A DNA stretch of 64,000 nucleotides from JAAELZ01 sp965223465 (GCA_965223465.1 OZ245025.1:2976001-3040000); one strand, 5' to 3'; shown: positions 1 to 9,069, counted from the first letter of the stretch. Made by a program: numbers and translations. The notes: generated from the sequence alone by a model not told the origin.

Positions 1-1117
1 GCATCACGTGTGAGTAGCGTTCTATCGTATCTCGCTCGGTTACCCTGACCGAGCCAATTTGGGCTACCCGGCCACAATCGTTACGTCCTAGATCAACTAG
101 CATCAAGTGTTCCGCCAGTTCTTTGGGATCGGACAGTAAATCCTGCTCGAGCGCCAGATCATGCGCTTCATCCCGCCCCCTTTTGCGCGTACCAGCAATT
201 GGCCTGACAGTAATTTCATCCTCTTCTACACGAACTAAAATTTCTGGGGAAGAGCCTGCGATGCTTACCTCATCCAAATTAAGCAGATACATATACGGGG
301 AAGGATTTAGCGTGCGTAGCGCACGATAAAAATCCAATGGTTCAGCATTAAACTGGGTCCGCATTTGTTGCGATAAAACTACCTGGAAAATATCACCGTC
401 ATAAATATACTGTTTGCAACGCTCAACTGCTCGTTTGAAGCGGGTCTCGGTAAAAGAAGAGACAAAATCAGATTCTTTTATGTCTCTTTTAATATGAGAT
501 TTGCGCGTCTCGGGTAACGGAATATCAAGTTGTTGTTCCATTTTGTCGAGTCGCGCGAAACCTTTATCCAACGCGTCATGATCGTGCGGATCGATGTGGG
601 TGATCAGGGTTAAACGACCGGAAAGGTTGTCAAACACCACGATTTCATCGGACACCATCAGCAATATATCCGGTGCACCAATCTCATCAGGCAATGGCCT
701 ACAATTCAATTTTGGCTCAATGAGTCCAACCGTTTCATAGCTAAAATAACCGACCAATCCACCGCTAAATCGAGGTAAATGGTCGATTAAAGGAACGCTA
801 AATTGGTTGCGAAAATGTTCGATTTCAGCCAGCGGATCATCCACCCTGTCGTCGCGAACCATTTCACCCTGGCGGAAATGTCTAAGTTGTGTGCCACTAA
901 TTTCTAGGCGCGCGCCACAGGGCAGGCCGATAATGGAATAGCGCCCCCATTTTTCACCCCCTTGTACTGATTCGAACAGGTAGCTGTATGCTTGGTCGGC
1001 TAATTTGCAATAAACGCTAAGTGGGGTTTCAAAGTCTGCCAGTACTTCTCGCGCGATCGGTACACGGTTGTATCCTTCTCGGGCATAGGCGGTTAGTTCG
1101 GATTGGCTGGGGATCAT
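1..1117 (-). CDS. trpE: Anthranilate synthase component I, 3' part outside window
   Basis: This subunit makes anthranilate from chorismate, the first committed step of tryptophan synthesis, using ammonia from the TrpG glutaminase. The reading frame is open from an ATG at 1117 to the window edge, giving about 372 codons of an expected ~490. Near residue 45 the translation has SYLFESVQGGEKWGRYSIIG, the region of the family's tryptophan feedback site. Near residue 310 it has PIAGTRKRGRDE, and further on LMLVDLGRNDCGRV, both signatures of the chorismate-binding catalytic domain. It is the last visible gene of an rpe-gph-trpE run, separated from gph by 192 bases that carry an attenuator-like leader. 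No clear Shine-Dalgarno lies before the ATG. Confidence 0.95.
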   Translation of the reverse strand, partial: MIPSQSELTAYAREGYNRVPIAREVLADFETPLSVYCKLADQAYSYLFESVQGGEKWGRYSIIGLPCGARLEISGTQLRHFRQGEMVRDDRVDDPLAEIEHFRNQFSVPLIDHLPRFSGGLVGYFSYETVGLIEPKLNCRPLPDEIGAPDILLMVSDEIVVFDNLSGRLTLITHIDPHDHDALDKGFARLDKMEQQLDIPLPETRKSHIKRDIKESDFVSSFTETRFKRAVERCKQYIYDGDIFQVVLSQQMRTQFNAEPLDFYRALRTLNPSPYMYLLNLDEVSIAGSSPEILVRVEEDEITVRPIAGTRKRGRDEAHDLALEQDLLSDPKELAEHLMLVDLGRNDCGRVAQIGSVRVTERDTIERYSHVM

Positions 1118-1142
1118 GAGACATCATATATTGTTATTTGGC

Positions 1143-1275
1143 TCGCTATCGACATTTAAACGATAGTGGTGGACAGATTCAAATCTAGCGTCGCCAAGAA
1201 TATGTGTTATATGTCTTCATGTAGATAGCGATAGCGAATAAAAGCAAAGTGTAGCATGAAGTACGAATGGGTGAA
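1143..1275 (-). promoter_or_regulatory. Candidate trpE promoter and attenuator-like leader
   Basis: On the minus strand a TTCACC / TACACT pair (1275-1270 and 1253-1248, 16-base spacer) could start an RNA near 1241. The leader begins with TCGCTATCG (1237-1229), then an 11-codon ORF MKTYNTYSWRR with one Trp codon (1220-1185), then CTATCG (1166-1161), then CGATAGCGA (1151-1143). The last segment can pair with the first (9 bp) or with the middle one (6 bp), but not both. No U-run follows and the small ORF lacks a Shine-Dalgarno, so this is not a textbook terminator-type attenuator. The pairing is seen; the function is inference. Confidence 0.35.
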
Positions 1276-1309
1276 ATCGCTTACTTGTTTTACTTGGCCT
1301 TTAACCCAA

Positions 1310-1996
1310 TTATTCCAGTGAAAAATAAAGCAAAATGTCGGCGAATTTGTCTACCACCGCGTAAGGATTTTGGGTGTTTAAGTCTACACCTTGGTGATAA
1401 CCATAATTAACCGCAATCGCCGGAATATTGGCGGCATGCGCAGCATGGATATCGTGTGCTGAATCACCTACCAGTACGCAGCGTTCAGCCGCAAGCTCCA
1501 TCTCTTGCAAGCCAAAATAAATTGGCTCTGGGTGTGGTTTTTTATGCGCGCAGGTATCACCCGAGACGATGCTGGTCAAATATTTATCTATTTCAAGCTG
1601 GTTTAATAAGGGCAATGTGCAGCTTGCGGCTTTATTGGTTACACAGCCCAATATATATCCGCGGTCGTGTAAATGCTTTACCGTATCGAGCACGCCTTCG
1701 TACAAGTAACTATCCACGCACACATCGCGTTCGTAGTGTTGCATAAAGATAGGCAATGCCTGCTCGAAGAGATCGGTTTCAGGTTCGCCGTTAAAATCCT
1801 TGGTGAGTGCGCGTTTTACCAGCTTGGGTATGCCATTACCAATCCATTTCTGGATCTGATCGGGCGTTGCCTGTGACATACCCAATGACTTAAGCATATT
1901 GTTGGCGGCGTTGCCAATATCAGGTGCAGAATTAATCAGCGTACCATCCAGATCAAAGATGACGCCGTTCACCACAAGAGGTTCGATCCTCATCAT
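1310..1996 (-). CDS. gph: Phosphoglycolate phosphatase, HAD family
   Basis: This HAD-superfamily hydrolase removes phosphate from 2-phosphoglycolate, a by-product of RuBisCO oxygenation and of DNA repair. HAD motif I, FDLDGT, with its nucleophile and acid/base aspartates, lies near residue 16. Motif II is VTNKA in the middle, the motif III lysine is in KKPHPEP, and the motif IV acidic residues are in VLVGDSAHD. At about 228 residues it has normal length. The frame extends one codon upstream to a TTG, but the adjacent ATG codons at 1996 and 1993 are likelier starts. It lies 67 bases after rpe and before trpE, a common gammaproteobacterial order. With a CbbP-type phosphoribulokinase in the window, a photorespiratory role is possible. 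Confidence 0.9.
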   Translation of the reverse strand: MMRIEPLVVNGVIFDLDGTLINSAPDIGNAANNMLKSLGMSQATPDQIQKWIGNGIPKLVKRALTKDFNGEPETDLFEQALPIFMQHYERDVCVDSYLYEGVLDTVKHLHDRGYILGCVTNKAASCTLPLLNQLEIDKYLTSIVSGDTCAHKKPHPEPIYFGLQEMELAAERCVLVGDSAHDIHAAHAANIPAIAVNYGYHQGVDLNTQNPYAVVDKFADILLYFSLE

Positions 1997-2063
1997 CAAA
2001 CAAAGCTCTGCGAGTAGGGGTTAGGGCTGAGTTACTTAACTGCCGAATACGATCAGAAGCCGC

Positions 2064-2750
2064 TTATACACTGGCCAAGGCGTCGCGAAACTTGCCTAAG
2101 ATTCCATCATATTGATGGGCATCATTGTCATCAGCAAAACCGAATATTCCAGAGCCTGCCACAAAGGTATCAGCACCCGCGGCGGCAATTTCAGCGATAT
2201 TATCTGCTTTAACCCCACCGTCAATTTCAAGTCGGATATCATAGCCGCTGTCATTAATAATCTTTCTGGCTGCGCGCAACTTATCCAGTGTTGCCGGGAT
2301 AAAGCTTTGGCCGCCAAATCCCGGATTCACCGACATCAGTAGAATCATGTCAACTTTATCAAGCACATGGTCTAAATAGGACAAAGAAGTGGAGGGGTTA
2401 AAAACCAAACCAGATTTGCACCCTTGCTCTTTAATCAGGCCCAGCGTTCGGTCAATGTGTTCAGAGGCTTCTGGGTGGAACGTAATATAACTCGCCCCGG
2501 CTTTGGCAAAATCTGGAATGATGCGATCAACCGGTTTGACCATCAAATGCACGTCAATTGGGGCCGTAATTCCATGCTTGCGCAGTGCCTCGCAAACCAA
2601 TGGTCCGATGGTTAGATTTGGCACATAATGATTGTCCATTACATCAAAATGGACAATATCCGCACCAGAAGCCAGAACATTGTCAACTTCTTCACCCAGA
2701 CGGGCAAAGTCAGCGGATAAAATTGAGGGGGCAATCGCGTAATCGGTCAT
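2064..2750 (-). CDS. rpe: Ribulose-phosphate 3-epimerase
   Basis: This cytosolic TIM-barrel enzyme interconverts ribulose 5-phosphate and xylulose 5-phosphate in the pentose phosphate and Calvin pathways. The family signatures are clear: APSILSADFARL at the N terminus, HFDVMDNHYVPNLTIGP with metal-binding His and Asp, DVHLMV, MSVNPGFGGQSFIP, and the closing IDGGV and VAGSGIFG phosphate-binding motifs. The ATG at 2750 is chosen because GAGA lies about nine bases upstream; a TTG two codons earlier is also in frame. The protein is about 228 residues, the usual size. It leads the rpe-gph-trpE run and follows the Do-type protease by about 120 bases. Confidence 0.95.
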   Translation of the reverse strand: MTDYAIAPSILSADFARLGEEVDNVLASGADIVHFDVMDNHYVPNLTIGPLVCEALRKHGITAPIDVHLMVKPVDRIIPDFAKAGASYITFHPEASEHIDRTLGLIKEQGCKSGLVFNPSTSLSYLDHVLDKVDMILLMSVNPGFGGQSFIPATLDKLRAARKIINDSGYDIRLEIDGGVKADNIAEIAAAGADTFVAGSGIFGFADDNDAHQYDGILGKFRDALASV

Positions 2751-2873
2751 CTGCAAATCTCATTCATTTAGATATTCGCACTCTAGCCCATTGTGAGTCA
2801 GGTGTCAGCCCTTCATCGGCGATACTGCATTAGCATTTTCTTATGATAGCCCAAAAAAACACAATGCAAAGCG

Positions 2874-4241
2874 CTATAATTTTATTTGTAAATGTTCTCC
2901 ATCTCGTTCTAGTTCCAACACAAAGGCGGATGCTGCGGTGTCAATGAGTGCGCGTAGTTGATCCAAGTCTTCAACTGGTACGCCATTTGCAGCGACGATG
3001 ATATCGTCTTTTCGCAGCCCGGTATTTGCTGCTGGTGAACCCCGCGCGATACTGGTCACCAAAAGTGCACCACGTGGACCACGGCGAGTAGATACCGTGA
3101 TGCCAAGAAATTTGGCACCGTCAAGTTTACGATAGAGGATTTCGCTAAACTTGCGTAAGGCATTCGGATCTTTGATTTCTACTTTTAATTGTTGTAGTTT
3201 GTTACCCCGCCAGAATTGAATTCCCCGCGTATTCCCAGCGCGCACTAGCCCTAAGGTGTTGCGTAGATCAGAAGCAGAATCAATTTTTTCTTCACCTAAC
3301 TGAACCACAATATCGCCAACCCTCAGTCCTGCTTTATCTGCTGGTGAACGTGGAATAACGTCCGTGATCAGTGCACCCGAGCGGGTGGGGGCATTTTTAG
3401 CCGAGATATAAGCGGGGGGTAAATCCTCACTAACGACACCCAGGATACCGCGTTGCACATCACCAAACTGCAGCAATTGCGCAGTCAGTTGCTGCACGCG
3501 GTTAACCGGGATCGAAAAACCGATACCTATATTGCCACCACCAGGCGCGAGAATAGCTGTGTTAATACCGATGAGCTCACCATTTAAGTTCACCAATGCG
3601 CCCCCTGAATTGCCTGGATTAATCGAGGCATCAGTCTGAATAAAATCTTCATATCGTCCAATACCAAGACCCGTGCGTCCAAGTCCACTTACGATTCCTG
3701 AGGTAACGGAATGACCAAGCCCAAACGGATTTCCCACGGCCACCACGAAATCCCCTATACGCAGGGCTTCGGAGTCGCCCAGAGGAAATTGACGCAGAAA
3801 ATCTGCTTCGACTTGCAGCAAGGCAATATCGGTGGCCTCATCTGAGCCGATCAGGCGAGCCTCTAATTCCTGACGATTATATAGCGTGACCTTGATTGAT
3901 CGAGCATCTTTTATGACGTGATGGTTGGTCACGATATAGCCCGCTTCGGCATCTATAATCACGCCGGAGCCTGCACTTTGTTCAGTTCTGGGGCTGGGTT
4001 CGGGAATATCAAAAAACTGTCGGAAGAAGGGGTCCTGGAATAAGCTACTGGGTTGTTGCGATATGCTGGCGACCGATACATTAACCACGGCGGGTAATAC
4101 TTGTTCTAACATCGGCGCGAGCGAGGGAAGAGGGGTGCTACCAACCTTTGCGGGCAATGCGGCAAATGCGGCATGTGTCATTGCATGTAGCATACCGATT
4201 AATAAAGCAGTTCGGGTAAATCTCAACATGGCACGCATCAT
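2874..4241 (-). CDS. Periplasmic Do-type serine protease (HtrA/DegQ family)
   Basis: This is an envelope quality-control protease that degrades misfolded periplasmic proteins. A signal peptide occupies residues 1-28, ending AAFAA. The trypsin-like domain shows the catalytic triad His108 in TNHHVI, Asp138 in ATDIAL and Ser212 in NPGNSGGAL. Two PDZ domains follow, the first around VIPRSPADKAGLRVGDIV and the second around SIARGSPAANTGLRKDDIIV. At 455 residues it is close to DegQ/DegP/MucD size. The gene starts 12 bases after the anmK stop, so the two are probably co-transcribed. Which paralogue it is (DegP, DegQ or MucD) cannot be decided from sequence alone, so no symbol is given. Confidence 0.93.
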   Translation of the reverse strand: MMRAMLRFTRTALLIGMLHAMTHAAFAALPAKVGSTPLPSLAPMLEQVLPAVVNVSVASISQQPSSLFQDPFFRQFFDIPEPSPRTEQSAGSGVIIDAEAGYIVTNHHVIKDARSIKVTLYNRQELEARLIGSDEATDIALLQVEADFLRQFPLGDSEALRIGDFVVAVGNPFGLGHSVTSGIVSGLGRTGLGIGRYEDFIQTDASINPGNSGGALVNLNGELIGINTAILAPGGGNIGIGFSIPVNRVQQLTAQLLQFGDVQRGILGVVSEDLPPAYISAKNAPTRSGALITDVIPRSPADKAGLRVGDIVVQLGEEKIDSASDLRNTLGLVRAGNTRGIQFWRGNKLQQLKVEIKDPNALRKFSEILYRKLDGAKFLGITVSTRRGPRGALLVTSIARGSPAANTGLRKDDIIVAANGVPVEDLDQLRALIDTAASAFVLELERDGEHLQIKL

Positions 4242-4253
4242 AACAAAAATGCG

Positions 4254-5393
4254 CTAGGCGGGGTATATGGCGCCCAAAATATTGGCGTACTTTGCGCCCG
4301 TTGTGTGTCTAAGATCAACTACCTGCTGCGTTATGGCCATTTTACCCAACCAGGCAAATGCCGTCGCCTCAACCTGCTGGGGTGGAACACCCAATACCTT
4401 GCTTGACTGAACCGGCATATTGGTTTTTTGTTGCAGGGTTTGCATTAAGTGGGTGTTGCAAGCGCCGCCACCACATATGTAAATACCCTCGATTGCTTTG
4501 TCCGGGTTGATTTTCGCTTGCTGGCAAGCCTGGGCAATACCCAGGCTGATAGTGCGTACGGTGAATTCCGCTAGGGTAGATTGTACGTCGTTATTCGCAT
4601 ATGTGTCTGGATTGAGTTTTTGGAGTTTGTGCTTGAGCCAATCAAGGTTAAATTGCTCGCGCCCAGTGCTCTTGGGTGGGTTTATACGAAAATAGTCTTC
4701 GTCCAGTAAATGCGCCAACAGTGGCTGGTTAACGTTGCCCGAAGCGGCCCACTGGCCCTGGTCGTCAAATGATTTACCCGTATGTTGCTGAGACCATAGA
4801 TCGAGTAAGGTGTTGCCTGGGCCGGTATCAAAACCAAGGTTTCCGTGGTGACCAGCGGGGGGCAGCAGGCTAATATTAGCTATGCCTCCAATATTTACGA
4901 TTATCCTGTATTTCTGCTGATCGGCAAACAAGGCCTGATGAAACGCGGGAACCAGCGGAGCGCCTTGGCCACCATCGGCGATATCTTTACTGCGAAAATC
5001 TACAACTGTGGTAATACCGCTTAGCTTCGCAAGACGCGCACCCTGATGTATTTGGACAGAGTAAGGGGGCGTATTATTGGGGAAGTGGCGAATGGTTTGA
5101 CCATGATCAGCAATCGAAGCAATTTGAGTGCGATCAATGCCATCGCACAGCGCATCTATGAGCTTGTTGGCGAGATTAGTTCGCTCATGTTGCACTGCTT
5201 GCACGCGCGCTAATTCATTATCTGTTGGTGTAAGTAAAGAGAAAAGTTCTTGTTGCAGGCTGGCAGGGTAAGCAATGCACTTGTGTCGAACGACACAGAC
5301 CGAGTGGGAATGGAAGTCTGCGAGCACTGCATCAATGCTATCCAGACTGGTGCCGGACATCAAGCCAATATACAGAGATTGTTTATACGTCAT
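4254..5393 (-). CDS. anmK: Anhydro-N-acetylmuramic acid kinase
   Basis: This cytosolic kinase phosphorylates and opens 1,6-anhydro-MurNAc so that recycled peptidoglycan sugar re-enters metabolism. The N-terminal YIGLMSGTSLDSIDAVL is the family phosphate-binding loop. GFDTGPGNTLLD and YICGGGACN are further AnmK/ASKHA-fold signatures. The 379 residues match the family length and the start is an ATG. It lies between an M23 peptidase gene and a Do protease gene. The tyrS / M23 peptidase / anmK cluster is common in gammaproteobacteria and groups cell-wall hydrolysis with wall recycling. Confidence 0.95.
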   Translation of the reverse strand: MTYKQSLYIGLMSGTSLDSIDAVLADFHSHSVCVVRHKCIAYPASLQQELFSLLTPTDNELARVQAVQHERTNLANKLIDALCDGIDRTQIASIADHGQTIRHFPNNTPPYSVQIHQGARLAKLSGITTVVDFRSKDIADGGQGAPLVPAFHQALFADQQKYRIIVNIGGIANISLLPPAGHHGNLGFDTGPGNTLLDLWSQQHTGKSFDDQGQWAASGNVNQPLLAHLLDEDYFRINPPKSTGREQFNLDWLKHKLQKLNPDTYANNDVQSTLAEFTVRTISLGIAQACQQAKINPDKAIEGIYICGGGACNTHLMQTLQQKTNMPVQSSKVLGVPPQQVEATAFAWLGKMAITQQVVDLRHTTGAKYANILGAIYPA

Positions 5394-5478
5394 GCGCTCA
5401 GGGGTAAACTAACCGCGACGCAGATCACGCATAAGTAGTTCTGACGGGCTAAGGTGGTCCAGCTGGCAGAAGGTGAAT

Positions 5479-7041
5479 TTAAAATGTCCGGAGTTTATCG
5501 TTAAGTGGATGATTGCCCGCCACACGGGTGCCTTTCAAGCTAGTAAGCGTTGCGAGCAAGGGTTCTGCTTGAGTGGAAAACGCATCGCTCTCTTTTGTAG
5601 CGAGCGGTAGTGTTTTAGGTAGCTTTACTTTGATTGGATCTTTATGCTTTCCATTAACTCGGAATTCGTAATGTAAATGATCGCCGGTAGCCCAACCGGT
5701 GCGCCCTATATAACCGATTACTTGGCCTTGCTCTACCGCCTTACCAGATCGGATGCCTTTGGCGAATTTAGACAAATGAGCGTATAAGGTCGTATAGATG
5801 CCACCATGACGTAAAATAACGGTATTGCCGTACCCGCCTTTTTTACCAGCATACTGAACCACACCATCAGCGGTTGAAATTATGGGTGTACCTGGCTTAC
5901 CACCATAGTCAACTCCCATGTGTTTTTTCCACTTCTTACTAATGGGATGCAAGCGATTACCAAAACCTGACGTAATACGCGCGAGCTTAACCGGGGTACG
6001 TAAAAAGCCACGACGCAGACTCTCGCCGTTAGGACGAAAATAGGCGGTGACATTATTACTATCCGTATAACGAATAGCTTCTATGGTTCGACCATTGGTG
6101 GTGAATGACGCTGCGAGGATGGGGCCATCATCAATGTATTCTCCATCGACGTAGGCTTTTTGATAGACCACAGAAAATGAATCGCCCTTGCGTAGATCGC
6201 GGGCGAAATCTATTTCCCACTTGTAAATATCAATCAAGCCATAGGCCAGATTCATAGACATACCCGCGGCTTGGGCCGCAGCGCCTAAGCTCGAATGAAT
6301 AAATCCATTGGCGGCGAAATCTCTATATTCGACCTGCTTTTCGTATTTGCTGACCTCAAACGTACCTTCTTTTGGTGTCACAATTAGCGTATGTAATTTA
6401 TCGGTATCGTATTCGAGTGATTCCCACTGGTCGTTTTCATCAAAAAAAATACGCATGTGCTTACCCAGCGACAATCGTTTGAGTTGGGCAGCAGCGTCTG
6501 TCTTAGAGAGTTTGATTGCTTGCGAAATCGGTAGGTCTGCTTTTTCAAAAATTTTTGTTAGCGTGTCGCCGGATTGAATTTGGTATTTTTTTACATAACC
6601 CGGCTGCGGCGAAGCAACAACAGGTTCCGCAATTGGGCTTAGGCCTATACTGCTTAATTCAGACGCCACATTTGGCGCATCAGTTATTGGCAGATCACTG
6701 AATGAATCATAGGTTTTGGCGATCAGTCGTTTCTCGGGATGAGGGTTTTTCTCGATCTCGATAGCAGTGCCAATTACGCTGGAGTGCTCTATTGGTGTTA
6801 TAGCGCTGTTAAAGGTTTCTGCGTGTAATGGTGCTGGAGCTGAATTCAGATTGGAGATATCAGTTGAGTCTAGCGTATAATCCGCATGCTCAGAAATGGG
6901 GGTAAAAGCCCAAATACTAAATGCACATAACCCCATAATAACTCCCAGCGAACTCGAAAGTTTAAATACATTTCGAGTATGGGGTTTTCCGTTATCAACC
7001 AGATAAGCATGTCGATCCGGTGTATAGTTTAATCGTATCAA
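5479..7041 (-). CDS. OapA/LysM/M23 peptidoglycan endopeptidase, MepM-like
   Basis: This protein probably cleaves peptidoglycan cross-links to make room for new wall material. A short cytoplasmic N terminus is followed by a membrane segment near residues 30-48 (LGVIMGLCAFSIWAF). Next comes an OapA/LysM-like module beginning YQIQSGDTLTKIFEKA near residue 153. The C-terminal M23 metallopeptidase domain has HMGVDYGGKPGTPI, VILRHGGIYTTLYAHL and GDHLHYEFRVNG, which carry the zinc-binding histidines and aspartate. At 520 residues it is somewhat longer than E. coli MepM. The 5'-most start is TTG at 7041 without a good Shine-Dalgarno, and the next in-frame Met lies in the membrane segment, so TTG is retained. 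It is divergent from tyrS. Confidence 0.9.
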   Translation of the reverse strand: MIRLNYTPDRHAYLVDNGKPHTRNVFKLSSSLGVIMGLCAFSIWAFTPISEHADYTLDSTDISNLNSAPAPLHAETFNSAITPIEHSSVIGTAIEIEKNPHPEKRLIAKTYDSFSDLPITDAPNVASELSSIGLSPIAEPVVASPQPGYVKKYQIQSGDTLTKIFEKADLPISQAIKLSKTDAAAQLKRLSLGKHMRIFFDENDQWESLEYDTDKLHTLIVTPKEGTFEVSKYEKQVEYRDFAANGFIHSSLGAAAQAAGMSMNLAYGLIDIYKWEIDFARDLRKGDSFSVVYQKAYVDGEYIDDGPILAASFTTNGRTIEAIRYTDSNNVTAYFRPNGESLRRGFLRTPVKLARITSGFGNRLHPISKKWKKHMGVDYGGKPGTPIISTADGVVQYAGKKGGYGNTVILRHGGIYTTLYAHLSKFAKGIRSGKAVEQGQVIGYIGRTGWATGDHLHYEFRVNGKHKDPIKVKLPKTLPLATKESDAFSTQAEPLLATLTSLKGTRVAGNHPLNDKLRTF

Positions 7042-7247
7042 GGGTAAATGTATGTTGTTAGCCCGGTGTATAGCGGCGCTCTATATGTATTTATTGCGTG
7101 CGGATTATCTTTATTTTTATAGTAAAAGTAAAGGCTTACATGAAATTTTGCGGCTAAATTAACAAGTATTCATGCTATGGAAGTTATACCAAACAAAATC
7201 CATCCCACTATTCAATAAGTAAGTCAATCAAGACCAGCAATTAATTT

Positions 7248-8447
7248 ATGTCTAATATTAATGAACAATTATCTTTGATAAAACGTGGAAGCGAAGAAAT
7301 TCTGCGCGAAGATGAACTCGAGAAACGCCTTAATAAAGGAAAACCATTGCGCATCAAGGTGGGGTTTGATCCAACTGCGCCGGACTTGCATTTGGGGCAT
7401 ACCGTATTGATCAATAAAATGCGCCAGTTTCAAGCGCTTGGTCATCATGTCATTTTTCTGATCGGTGATTTTACCGGCTTGATTGGGGATCCGACTGGAA
7501 AAAATGTTACTCGTAAGCCGTTGACGCCTGATGCGATACAGGAAAACGCGAATACCTATAAAGAACAGATTTTTAAAATCCTAGATCCAGAGATTACTGA
7601 AATCGCGTTTAATTCAACCTGGATGACAGAACTGGGTAGTGCTGGTTTGGTGCAATTAGCGGCGCGGCATACGGTTGCGCGGATGCTTGAACGGGATGAT
7701 TTTTCCAAACGCTATCAAGGTGGGCAGCCCATTGCGATTCACGAGTTTTTATACCCCTTGGTCCAAGGATATGATTCAGTTGCGTTAAAAGCGGACGTTG
7801 AATTGGGGGGTACCGATCAAAAATTTAATTTATTGGTGGGGCGTGAATTACAAAAGCACTACCAGCAAACGCCCCAAATCGTGTTGACCATGCCATTACT
7901 CGAAGGTCTGGATGGTGTCAATAAAATGTCCAAATCCTTGGGTAACTATATCGGAATCACCGATGCGCCTGAAGACATGTTCGGTAAGATCATGTCGATA
8001 TCTGATGACTTGATGTGGCGTTATTTTGAGCTACTGAGCTTCAAAAGTAATCAAGACATCGCTGATTATAAGCAGTCGGTTGAGGCGGGGAAAAACCCGC
8101 GTGATATTAAATTCTTACTAGCAGAGGAGATTATTACGCGTTTTCATTCGGCTGACGCTGCCAGCAAAGCGCAACAGGCGTTTATTGCGCGCTTTCAAAA
8201 AGGTGCGTTGCCTGAAGATATTCAAGAAGTGCAGCTATCAGCATCCGAAGGAAGTTTGCCTATCGCGAATATTTTAAAAAGTGCAGGCTTGGTCAATTCC
8301 ACCTCGGATGGAATGCGCATGATCAAGCAAGGTGCGGTGCGTATTGATAGCGAACGGGTAGAAGACCCGCGGTTACAAATCAAAAATAACACGGAACACG
8401 TGTATCAAGTAGGCAAGAGACGGTTTGCTAAGGTAAAAATCAATTAA
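7248..8447 (+). CDS. tyrS: Tyrosyl-tRNA synthetase
   Basis: This class I aminoacyl-tRNA synthetase charges tRNA-Tyr. The HIGH signature appears as HLGH at residues 48-51 and the KMSKS signature as NKMSKSLGNY near residue 230. GGTDQKFN in between is also typical of the family. The C-terminal region (MIKQGAVRIDSERVEDP) looks like an S4 RNA-binding domain. The 399 residues and the early GFDPTAPDLHLGH resemble the TyrZ-like bacterial subgroup. It is transcribed away from the M23 peptidase gene across a 206-base AT-rich gap. I see no leader structure such as a T-box. Confidence 0.96.
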   Translation: MSNINEQLSLIKRGSEEILREDELEKRLNKGKPLRIKVGFDPTAPDLHLGHTVLINKMRQFQALGHHVIFLIGDFTGLIGDPTGKNVTRKPLTPDAIQENANTYKEQIFKILDPEITEIAFNSTWMTELGSAGLVQLAARHTVARMLERDDFSKRYQGGQPIAIHEFLYPLVQGYDSVALKADVELGGTDQKFNLLVGRELQKHYQQTPQIVLTMPLLEGLDGVNKMSKSLGNYIGITDAPEDMFGKIMSISDDLMWRYFELLSFKSNQDIADYKQSVEAGKNPRDIKFLLAEEIITRFHSADAASKAQQAFIARFQKGALPEDIQEVQLSASEGSLPIANILKSAGLVNSTSDGMRMIKQGAVRIDSERVEDPRLQIKNNTEHVYQVGKRRFAKVKIN

Positions 8448-8536
8448 AAGAGCTGTGCTGAGTATGAGCGCATGCTGTTTTTAATAGAATCATGGTGCGT
8501 ATGAATACCAGGCTCGCAGCTGGTTTGTGTAAGCTT

Positions 8537-8553
8537 ATTTTTGTGACAAAAAT
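8537..8553. repeat. 17-bp perfect palindrome between tyrS and dksA
   Basis: ATTTTTGT and ACAAAAAT flank a single central base, and the dyad extends imperfectly to GCT/AGC. It could be the 3' hairpin of the tyrS transcript or a protein-binding site upstream of dksA. The sequence shows only the symmetry. Confidence 0.4.
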
Positions 8554-8576
8554 AGCGGGAGATTCAGTGAATTTAT

Positions 8577-8605
8577 TTGCATTGCATAGGCGACAGTGAT
8601 ATAAG
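8577..8605 (+). promoter_or_regulatory. Candidate dksA promoter with GC-rich discriminator
   Basis: TTGCAT (8577-8582) and TATAAG (8600-8605) are separated by 17 bases, a good sigma-70 arrangement. The bases just after the -10 box read AGCGCGCC, a GC-rich discriminator of the kind associated with negative control by ppGpp and DksA. The expected transcript start near 8611 leaves a leader of about 38 bases before the ATG. Confidence 0.55.
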
Positions 8606-8649
8606 AGCGCGCCTAAAAATTATTCTCACTAAAACAAGGTTGATTGAAC

Positions 8650-9069
8650 ATGGCTAAAGGCACTGATATCCACGGCATCAAGCCGTATAAGCCAAAGGCG
8701 CGAGAAGCCTATATGAGCGATGCCCAAATAGAACACTTTCGCAGTATTTTAACTGCTTGGCGTGAAAGCTTGGTAGACGAGACCAAGCAGACCGTGCATC
8801 ACATGCAGGATGAATCGGCCAATTTTCCGGATCCGACAGATCGTGCCAGTCAAGAGACAGATATGGCGCTCGAACTGCGTAACCGAGACCGTGATCGCAA
8901 ATTGGTCAAGCGCATCGATAAAACCATCGCCATGCTGGATGATGATTATGGGTATTGTGAGTCTTGTGGAGAAGAGATTGGGATTAAACGTCTCGAGGCG
9001 CGGCCTACCGCCACCCAGTGTATAGATTGCAAGACATTAGATGAGATTCGAGAAAAACAGATGGCTTAA
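8650..9069 (+). CDS. dksA: RNA polymerase-binding transcription factor DksA
   Basis: DksA enters the RNA polymerase secondary channel and works with ppGpp in the stringent response. The coiled-coil tip motif DPTDRA, matching the family's D-x-x-D-x-A, is near residue 60. The zinc finger CESCGEE...CIDC is near the C terminus with all four cysteines. Start choice: the ATG at 8650 has AAGG about 11 bases upstream, while a TTG two codons earlier extends the frame only slightly. The 139 residues are a little shorter than E. coli DksA (151). It has its own candidate promoter. Confidence 0.95.
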   Translation: MAKGTDIHGIKPYKPKAREAYMSDAQIEHFRSILTAWRESLVDETKQTVHHMQDESANFPDPTDRASQETDMALELRNRDRDRKLVKRIDKTIAMLDDDYGYCESCGEEIGIKRLEARPTATQCIDCKTLDEIREKQMA

